A stretch of DNA of 17,698 bases from an uncultured Oscillospiraceae bacterium (GTDB taxonomy: Bacteria > Bacillota > Clostridia > Oscillospirales > Acutalibacteraceae): positions 1 to 17,698 of the forward strand of contig URKX01000040.1 of assembly GCA_900548545.1 (NCBI GenBank), in the 5' to 3' direction. Below the pieces are notes generated by a model. That model saw only the letters and a program-made list of their open reading frames with translations, did not search any database and was not told where the DNA came from. The translations under genes and the position numbers were made by a program. Positions 12,944 to 17,698 of the stretch are shown here, piece by piece. Positions within the stretch are counted from its first letter, which is position 1, and every line of letters begins with the position of its first letter.

Positions 12944-15036
12944 CAATCCTCGTCCTCCTCGGGGCGCTTCCCGGGGAACGTGCAGTCGGGGGTGACGCAA
13001 TACAGGGTCTTATCCTTGCTCTTTTTCTGCATCAGCGTCTTGCCGCAGACAGGGCACTTCTCCTTGGAAGGCGGGTCCCAAGAAACGAAGTCGCACTTGG
13101 GATACTCGCTGCAGCCGTAAAACACACGGCCCTTCTTGGACTTGCGCTGGATGATCTTCCCGCCGCACTTGGGGCATTCGGCGCCGGTGTCGTTGACGAT
13201 CTTCTTCACATTTTTGCACTCGGGGTAGCCGGGGCAGGCCAGGAACTTCCCATACCGTCCCACTTTCACCACCATCTTACGGCCGCACTTCTCACAGATG
13301 ACGTCGGTTTCGTCCTCTTTCAGCTGGATCTTCACACCGTCCATTTCCTTCTTGGCCTTCTGGACGGTCTTGTCGAAATCATCATAGAATTTTTGCAGGG
13401 TGTCCACCCACTCTTCGTCACCGCGCTGCACAGCGTCCAGCTCGTCTTCCACCTGGGCGGTGAACTTCACGTTGACGATCTTGGGGAACCGCTCCTTCAT
13501 CAGCTTGGTGATCACCTCGCCCAGCTCCGTGGGCTTGAAGGCTTTCCCCTCCCGGGTGACATACTCCCGGGTGGTGATGGTGGAGATAGTGGCGGCATAG
13601 GTGGAGGGGCGGCCGATGCCGTTCTCCTCCAGGGTTTTGATGAGGGAGGCCTCGGTGTAGCGCGGCGGGGGCTGGGTGAAGTGCTGGTTGCCCTTCAGGT
13701 CCTTGACCTTCAGCTTCATGCCCACCTCCAAGGGAGGCAGGTCCTTGCCGGCCTTTTCCTCCTCGTCCTTGCTCTCTTCATACAGAGTGGTAAAGCCCTC
13801 AAAGGCCACATTGAACCCGGAAGCCTTAAACAGGTACTTCCCGGCGCTGATGGTGGCCTGGGTGGTGTTCATGACACAGTTTGCCATCTGGCAGGCGATG
13901 AACCGCTCCCAGATCAGCTTATACAACTTATACTGGTCCGAAGTCAGGGAGCTTATCACCTGGTCCGGGGTCAGGCTGATGGTGGAGGGGCGGATGGCCT
14001 CATGGCCGTCCTGGGCGTTGGCACGGGACTTGAAGTGCCGGGGCTTTGAGGGCAGGTACTTGCTGCCCCACCGCTCCTCGATATAGGTGGCGGCGTCCTT
14101 AATGGCGTCTTCCGAAATCCGCAAAGAGTCGGTACGCATATAGGTGATCAAACCGATGGAGCCCATGCCCTCGATCTCCACGCCTTCGTACAGCTCCTGG
14201 GCGGCCTTCATGGTGCGCCGTGCCTGGAAGCCCAGCTTCCGGCTGGCCTCCTGCTGCAAGGTGGAAGTGATAAACGGCGGGGCGGGAGAGCGGTTTTTCT
14301 TGCCCTTTTTCACAGCGGAAACCAGGAACTCTTCCTTTTCCAAGTCGGCAAACAGCTGGTCCGACTCCTCTTTGGAGTTGATCTTGATCTCCCCATTCTC
14401 GTCCCCGTAAAAGGCAGCGGCAAACACCGCCTTGCTGGGGGGCGCGGTAAGTTTGGCGTCGATGGTCCAGTACTCCTGGGGCACAAAAGCCTTGATCTCC
14501 TCTTCCCGGTCCACGATCATCCGCACAGCCACCGACTGCACCCGTCCCGCGGAAAGCCCCCGGCGGATGGTCTTGGCCAAAAACGGGCTGAGGGTGTAAC
14601 CCACCAGCCGGTCCAGGATGCGCCGTGCCTGCTGGGCGTTCACCAAGTCCAGGTCAATGGCCCGGGGATGGGACATCCCCTCTTCCACGCCGGTGCGGGT
14701 GATCTCGTTGAAAGTCACACGGTCCTGGGAATTTTCATCGAGCCCCAGGATGTAGGCCAGGTGCCAGGAGATGGCCTCCCCTTCCCGGTCAGGGTCGGTG
14801 GCCAGCAGCACGCCGTCGGAATTGGCGGCGGCTTCTTTCAGCTCTTTCACCAGCTTCTCTTTGCCTTTGATAATGCTGTACTTCGGCTTGAAGTGGTCCT
14901 TCACGTCCACGCTCAAACGGGCTTTGGGCAGGTCGCGGACATGGCCCATGGAGGCCATCACCTCATAACCGCTTCCCAAATATTTTTGAATGGTTTTCGC
15001 CTTGGAAGGCGACTCCACAATGACCAGTTTCGACAT
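12943..15036 (-). CDS. topA: DNA topoisomerase I (type IA)
   Basis: Relaxes negative supercoils by transient single-strand breakage. The 697-residue protein has the Toprim start SKLVIVESPSKAKT (Glu8) and DPDREGEAI, catalytic Tyr299 in LITYMRTDS, and three C-terminal zinc ribbons (CEKCGRKM...CPGYPEC, CPKCGGKI...CSEYPKC, CPVCGKTL...CVTPDC), ending in an acidic tail. The ATG at 15036 gives the conserved MSKLVIVES; GGAG lies 11 nt upstream, slightly long. A longer in-frame reading to 15189 would run back through the promoter and leader and is rejected. It is the first gene after the sigma-A promoter at 15161-15189 and so likely heads the operon that runs to rsfS. Confidence 0.97.
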   Translation of the reverse strand: MSKLVIVESPSKAKTIQKYLGSGYEVMASMGHVRDLPKARLSVDVKDHFKPKYSIIKGKEKLVKELKEAAANSDGVLLATDPDREGEAISWHLAYILGLDENSQDRVTFNEITRTGVEEGMSHPRAIDLDLVNAQQARRILDRLVGYTLSPFLAKTIRRGLSAGRVQSVAVRMIVDREEEIKAFVPQEYWTIDAKLTAPPSKAVFAAAFYGDENGEIKINSKEESDQLFADLEKEEFLVSAVKKGKKNRSPAPPFITSTLQQEASRKLGFQARRTMKAAQELYEGVEIEGMGSIGLITYMRTDSLRISEDAIKDAATYIEERWGSKYLPSKPRHFKSRANAQDGHEAIRPSTISLTPDQVISSLTSDQYKLYKLIWERFIACQMANCVMNTTQATISAGKYLFKASGFNVAFEGFTTLYEESKDEEEKAGKDLPPLEVGMKLKVKDLKGNQHFTQPPPRYTEASLIKTLEENGIGRPSTYAATISTITTREYVTREGKAFKPTELGEVITKLMKERFPKIVNVKFTAQVEDELDAVQRGDEEWVDTLQKFYDDFDKTVQKAKKEMDGVKIQLKEDETDVICEKCGRKMVVKVGRYGKFLACPGYPECKNVKKIVNDTGAECPKCGGKIIQRKSKKGRVFYGCSEYPKCDFVSWDPPSKEKCPVCGKTLMQKKSKDKTLYCVTPDCTFPGKRPEEDED

Positions 15037-15154
15037 TCGCTTCTTTACTCCTTTTCCTCCGCCCGGCGTCTTCCAGGCTGGATTTTCCCGGACGCCCGCC
15101 TGCCGCAGCCGTCCCGCGCAAGGCCCCGGCGTCCCTTCTGGACGTATCCAGATC
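15037..15154 (-). promoter_or_regulatory. GC-rich 5' leader of topA with alternative stem pairings
   Basis: About 118 nt lie between the expected start of transcription (near 15154, inferred) and the topA ATG. On the minus strand the segment CTGGA (15147-15151) can pair with TCCAG (15138-15142). GGACGCC (15128-15134) can pair with GGCGTCC (15090-15096). That same GGCGTC can instead pair with a second GACGCC at 15065-15070, which lies just before the GGAGG/AAGGAG ribosome binding region. A further TCCAGCCTGGA lies at 15072-15082, whose CTGGA could pair back with 15138-15142. These pairings cannot all form at once. No known riboswitch class is recognised. Confidence 0.45.
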
Positions 15155-15160
15155 CATTTT

Positions 15161-15189
15161 ACAATACTCCGGCGGGGAGTGTTTGTCAA
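15161..15189 (-). promoter_or_regulatory. Sigma-A-type promoter upstream of topA
   Basis: On the minus strand a perfect -35 TTGACA (15184-15189) is followed by a 17-nt spacer and -10 TATTGT (15161-15166; 4 of 6 consensus positions), then AAAATGG. The predicted transcription start is near 15154. It begins 24 nt after the dprA stop and is the only strong promoter I could find in the window. Confidence 0.8.
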
Positions 15190-15197
15190 TTGATAAA
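15182..15197. promoter_or_regulatory. 16-bp near-palindrome over the topA -35 box (possible operator)
   Basis: Plus-strand TTTGTCAATTGATAAA is self-complementary except for one position in each half, with a perfect TCAATTGA core at 15186-15193. It covers the whole -35 hexamer. That position suits a repressor or a supercoiling-responsive factor. No regulator can be named. Confidence 0.4.
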
Positions 15198-15213
15198 TTT
15201 GGCGAAACCTTTC

Positions 15214-16581
15214 TCACAAACGGCGGTACCGTTTGCCTGGGCAGGACTCCGCAAGCCCCATCAATTCCAACTCCGTCAAAATGCCCAACAGCTTCCCGGC
15301 AGGGAGGCCGGCGGCCTCCTCCAGCTGCCCCACAGACTGGGGCTCCCCCTTCAAACAGGAGAGCACAACCGCCTGTTCACCGGTCATGGTCAGCGGGGAG
15401 GAGCTCCCCTCTTTTTCCGGCTGAACGGGGCTGGGGCTGCACCGGCGGTACCGCTTGCCCGGGCAGGCTTCCGCCAGACCCATCAGCTCCAGTTCCGTCA
15501 AGGCGCCCAGCAACTTGCCGGCAGGGAACCCCACCGCCTCCTCCAACCGGGCCACCGACTGGGGGGCTTCCCCCAAAGCATCCAGGGCCACGGCTTGCTC
15601 CGGGGTAAGCTGGGGCTGGCCCGGGTCGGCCAGGGCAGCCAAGGGTTCCTCCTGGAAAGAGCCGTTTTGAGGGAACAGGGGCACGATTTTGTGCAACCCT
15701 TGGAACCGGTGGGCGTATTCCTCTAAAATGTCCTCCCCGCGGCTCACCGCTTTAGCGCCGTCGGCGATCAAATCCCAACCGCCGGCAAAGGCTGCCGAAT
15801 CCCTCTCACCGGGCCACACGAACACATCCCGGTCTTGTTCCTTGGCAAACCGGGCATACATCACCGTGCCGCTCTTCCGGGCTGCCTGGATCAGCAGCAC
15901 GCCGCAGGAAAGGCCGGTGATCAACCGGTTGCGCATCTGGAAGGTGCCGTACCCCGGGGACTGCTGGGAAAAGAACTCGGAAAGCAGGGCCCCGCCCTTT
16001 TCCAGGATGCTCTCTCGCAAAAAAGCGTTCTTGCTCACATAGGAACTGTTCAATGCCACGGGCAGCACACTGACCACCGGGCCTTCCCCGCTCATAGCAC
16101 CCAGGGTGACGGCGGCATCAATGCCCACCGCCCCTCCAGTGACCACCACCGCACCGCCAATGGCCAGCTGGTAACCAAACTCTTTCCCTTTTTCCTCCGA
16201 ACGGGCTATGGCCTTCCGGGCACCCACCACGGCGATCACCGGTTGGCTGTCCCAATCGGGAAGGCGGCCTTTTCCATACAATACCGCAGGCGGGTCGAAA
16301 ATATTCCTCAGTGCCAGGGGATATTTTCCACACTCCGGGGTAATCACTTGCCAGCCCACCCGCTGGGCATATTCCAGCTGGGCCTCGGCCTCTTCCAGGG
16401 AAAAGCTGTAGAGGGCGGCAGCGTCCTTTTCTCGGATGACTTCCAAAGAATTCCACAGCCGCGGCCCGCCGCGATAAAAGCCCTCCGCCCCGCCGGGCAC
16501 GCTTTGATGGATCCTCCAAGGCATGGGGCTGCCCTCCCCAAAAGCGTGCTGCATCCAAATCCAATAGGCGCGGTCATCCAT
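15214..16581 (-). CDS. dprA: DprA/Smf-family protein with duplicated C-terminal winged helix
   Basis: DprA binds incoming single-stranded DNA and loads RecA in natural transformation; it is also widespread in bacteria not known to be competent. The 455 residues show the Rossmann core with VGARKAIARSEEKG (119-132), TGGAVGIDAAVTLGAM (148-163) and MRNRLITGLS (216-225), then RDVFVWPG (251-258) and GGWDLIADGA. Several positions differ from the usual family (GSRxxSxYG, SGxAxGIDxxAH, the GxDxxYPxxN stretch), so it is divergent. Two winged-helix-like copies end the protein: residues 325-381 and 399-455, identical at 42 of 57 positions. The ATG at 16581 has GGAGGGGGG upstream and overlaps the methyltransferase stop by 8 nt. 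The next gene is topA, as in the dprA-topA-trmFO order of Bacillus. Confidence 0.9.
   Translation of the reverse strand: MDDRAYWIWMQHAFGEGSPMPWRIHQSVPGGAEGFYRGGPRLWNSLEVIREKDAAALYSFSLEEAEAQLEYAQRVGWQVITPECGKYPLALRNIFDPPAVLYGKGRLPDWDSQPVIAVVGARKAIARSEEKGKEFGYQLAIGGAVVVTGGAVGIDAAVTLGAMSGEGPVVSVLPVALNSSYVSKNAFLRESILEKGGALLSEFFSQQSPGYGTFQMRNRLITGLSCGVLLIQAARKSGTVMYARFAKEQDRDVFVWPGERDSAAFAGGWDLIADGAKAVSRGEDILEEYAHRFQGLHKIVPLFPQNGSFQEEPLAALADPGQPQLTPEQAVALDALGEAPQSVARLEEAVGFPAGKLLGALTELELMGLAEACPGKRYRRCSPSPVQPEKEGSSSPLTMTGEQAVVLSCLKGEPQSVGQLEEAAGLPAGKLLGILTELELMGLAESCPGKRYRRL
15217..15387. repeat. dprA internal repeat, copy 2 (C-terminal winged helix)
   Basis: Encodes DprA residues 399-455 (MTGEQAVVLS to GKRYRRL). 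It aligns without gaps to 15439-15609 at an offset of 222 nt (74 codons). The similarity is clear in the DNA too, for example CGGCGGTACCG at the start of both copies on the plus strand, so the duplication is relatively recent. Confidence 0.85.
15439..15609. repeat. dprA internal repeat, copy 1 (first winged helix)
   Basis: Encodes DprA residues 325-381 (LTPEQAVALD to GKRYRRC). Identical to the C-terminal copy at 42 of 57 residues. The two are joined by a 17-residue Ser/Pro/Glu-rich linker. Confidence 0.85.
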
Positions 16582-17386
16582 GGCAATCCCCCCTCCCGGC
16601 AGCCCGTCCCATTTCCCACAGCAAAATGGTGGCTGCCGCCGCGGCATTCAAAGACTCTGCCCGGCCTGCCATGGGGATGGTCACCCGCCGGCACCGGGCA
16701 ATGGTTTCTTCCCGCAGGCCATTGCCTTCGTTGCCGATGAACACCGCGTGCTTTCCCTGGGAGAAGTCCACCTGGGTCACCGGGAGAGCGGCGCTGTCCG
16801 GCACAGAGGCAAGCAGCGAGAACCCCTGGGCTTCCAGCTGGGAACACAGCTTCTCCCGGGAAGGCTCCATCCACAGCCCCAGCCGGAACGCCGCCCCCAT
16901 GGACGCACGCAGCGCTTTGGGGGAAAGGGGGTCGCAGCACTCTCCCAGCAGGTACACCTGGGTAACCCCCAAAGCCTCCGCCGTGCGCAGGATGGTGCCT
17001 AAGTTGCCCGGGTCCTGCAGGTCTTCCAGCACAGCGCAAGAGGCTTCCTCCACAGAACCGCCCGCCAGCAGCCCCTGGGGCCAGCGGCACTGGCAGAACA
17101 CCCCCTGGGGATGCTTGGTGGAGGAAAGCAGCGGGGCCACGTGGTCAGACACCTGGAAGGACTCCCCGGCGGCGGACAACACCGGCTCTAGATAGCGGGC
17201 ATACTTCCGCTGTGCCTGGGCGGTAAAAAAGCAGCGGAGGATCCCCACGCCGGAACGGGCGGCATCCTCACACAGCCGGGCCCCCTCGCAAAGGAACTGC
17301 CCCCGCCGCTTCCGTTCTTCAGCGGAAGAGAGCAGTGCCGCCGCTTCCCGGACAATTTTGTTTTGCCTGCTGGTGATGGTGTCCAT
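16574..17386 (-). CDS. TrmH/SpoU-family RNA 2'-O-methyltransferase
   Basis: A SAM-dependent SPOUT-fold enzyme that methylates a ribose 2'-OH in rRNA or tRNA. The 270-residue protein has an N-terminal RNA-recognition part (SRQNKIVREAAALLSS, then RGQFLCEGARLCEDA). The three SPOUT motifs follow: motif 1 DPGNLGTILRTAEALG (125-140), motif 2 VFIGNEGNGL (215-224) and motif 3 IPMAGRAESLNAAAAATILLWE (237-258). The ATG at 17386 has AAAGGAG 6 nt upstream. It follows rplT after a terminator, an order often seen in Clostridia, and overlaps dprA by 8 nt. The exact substrate base cannot be told from sequence, so no symbol is given. Confidence 0.92.
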   Translation of the reverse strand: MDTITSRQNKIVREAAALLSSAEERKRRGQFLCEGARLCEDAARSGVGILRCFFTAQAQRKYARYLEPVLSAAGESFQVSDHVAPLLSSTKHPQGVFCQCRWPQGLLAGGSVEEASCAVLEDLQDPGNLGTILRTAEALGVTQVYLLGECCDPLSPKALRASMGAAFRLGLWMEPSREKLCSQLEAQGFSLLASVPDSAALPVTQVDFSQGKHAVFIGNEGNGLREETIARCRRVTIPMAGRAESLNAAAAATILLWEMGRAAGRGDCHG

Positions 17387-17407
17387 AGTTTTCTCCTTTT
17401 AGAAGCT

Positions 17408-17431
17408 CCCCGTCAGGGCAGTGACAGGGGG
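17408..17431 (-). promoter_or_regulatory. Hairpin in the leader of the RNA methyltransferase gene
   Basis: On the minus strand CCCC-CT-GTCA-CTGCCC-TGAC-GGGG gives 4 + 4 bp with a 2-nt bulge and a 6-nt loop. It sits some 20 nt before the methyltransferase ATG, next to the AAAGGAG site. There is no U-tract, so it is not a terminator. It may affect ribosome access or mark mRNA processing. Confidence 0.4.
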
Positions 17432-17444
17432 AAAATAACAGGAA

Positions 17445-17472
17445 CGCCCAAGGCAATCCCTTGCCTCGGGCG
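17445..17472 (-). terminator. Rho-independent terminator after rplT
   Basis: Minus-strand stem CGCCCGAGGCAA, loop GGGA, TTGCCTTGGGCG: 12 bp with one G-U. It starts 13 nt after the rplT stop and is followed by the moderately T-rich TTCCTGTTATTTT. The tract is interrupted, so some read-through into the methyltransferase gene is plausible. No promoter is evident between this site and that gene. Confidence 0.75.
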
Positions 17473-17485
17473 CACTCTCAGCTTT

Positions 17486-17698
17486 TTATAAAGCAGCCTT
17501 GGCCTTCTCCACCAGAGCGGTGAAACCAGCCGCATCGGCAATGGCAATCTCGGAGAGCATCTTCCGGTTCAGGGTGATGCCCGCCTTCTTCAGGCCATTC
17601 ATAAAGGTGGAATAGTTGATGCCGTTCATGCGGCAAGCCGCGGAAATACGGGTGATCCACAGGCGGCGGAAATCGCGCTTGCGCTGCTTGCGGCCGAT
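17486..17698 (-). CDS. rplT: 50S ribosomal protein L20, C-terminal part (runs off the right edge)
   Basis: The last 70 codons of bL20, an RNA-binding protein essential early in 50S assembly. In several bacteria it also represses its own infC-rpmI-rplT operon. The visible residues start IGRKQRKRDFRRLWITRI, continue with AACRMNGINYSTFMNGLKKA and end ALVEKAKAAL, a near-consensus L20 C-terminus. The TAA stop is at 17486-17488. The start, and presumably rpmI and infC, lie beyond the window. Full family length is about 117-120 residues. Confidence 0.97.
   Translation of the reverse strand: MGRKQRKRDFRRLWITRISAACRMNGINYSTFMNGLKKAGITLNRKMLSEIAIADAAGFTALVEKAKAAL

Noticed and set aside
12944..13000. 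19-residue N-terminal extension of trmFO
   Set aside because: It overlaps the end of topA and lacks family similarity; a good Shine-Dalgarno fits the ATG at 12943.
15037..15189. 51-residue N-terminal extension of topA
   Set aside because: It would cover the promoter and leader. The conserved family start is MSKLVIVES at 15036.

Overview
The window is a chromosomal housekeeping segment from a GC-rich Gram-positive bacterium. Every recognisable gene lies on the minus strand, so transcription runs from high to low coordinates. The Firmicutes-type FtsY and SMC, folate-dependent TrmFO, Elp3-like radical SAM gene between rnc and smc, and the order rdgB/yhbY/nadD/yqeK/rsfS/leuS point to Clostridia. 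An Oscillospiraceae/Ruminococcaceae-type gut lineage is likely; that placement is inference from gene order and composition.

Right edge, in transcription order: the C-terminal part of ribosomal protein L20 (rplT), a 12-bp-stem terminator, a SpoU/TrmH-family RNA methyltransferase, then a divergent DprA whose C-terminal winged-helix domain is tandemly duplicated. Just downstream of dprA is the clearest promoter in the window (TTGACA, 17 bp, TATTGT). Its -35 box sits inside a 16-bp near-palindrome, and it drives a GC-rich leader of about 118 nt before topA.

From topA the genes form an almost gapless series: topA, trmFO, plsX, rnc, Elp3-like radical SAM, smc, ftsY, rdgB, a Cys-rich hypothetical gene, yhbY, nadD, a 50-residue small ORF, yqeK, rsfS. 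Several neighbours overlap by 1-4 nt, and no other gap exceeds about 25 nt. They cover DNA topology and segregation (topA, smc), phospholipid synthesis (plsX), protein targeting (ftsY), RNA processing and modification (rnc, trmFO, probably the radical SAM enzyme), nucleotide hygiene and NAD synthesis (rdgB, nadD, yqeK) and ribosome assembly or silencing (yhbY, rsfS).

Left edge: rsfS is separated from leuS (N-terminal 227 codons present) by a 295-nt gene-free stretch. It contains a 24-nt inverted repeat and two exact 31-nt direct repeats and looks like a dispersed intergenic repeat element. No T-box is visible before leuS.

I see no phage, CRISPR, transposase or defence genes. The unusual points are the duplicated DprA winged helix, the FtsY C-terminal acidic-then-basic tail, the topA leader with alternative pairings, the two unassigned small genes in the operon, the absence of acpP between plsX and rnc, and the repeat element before leuS.
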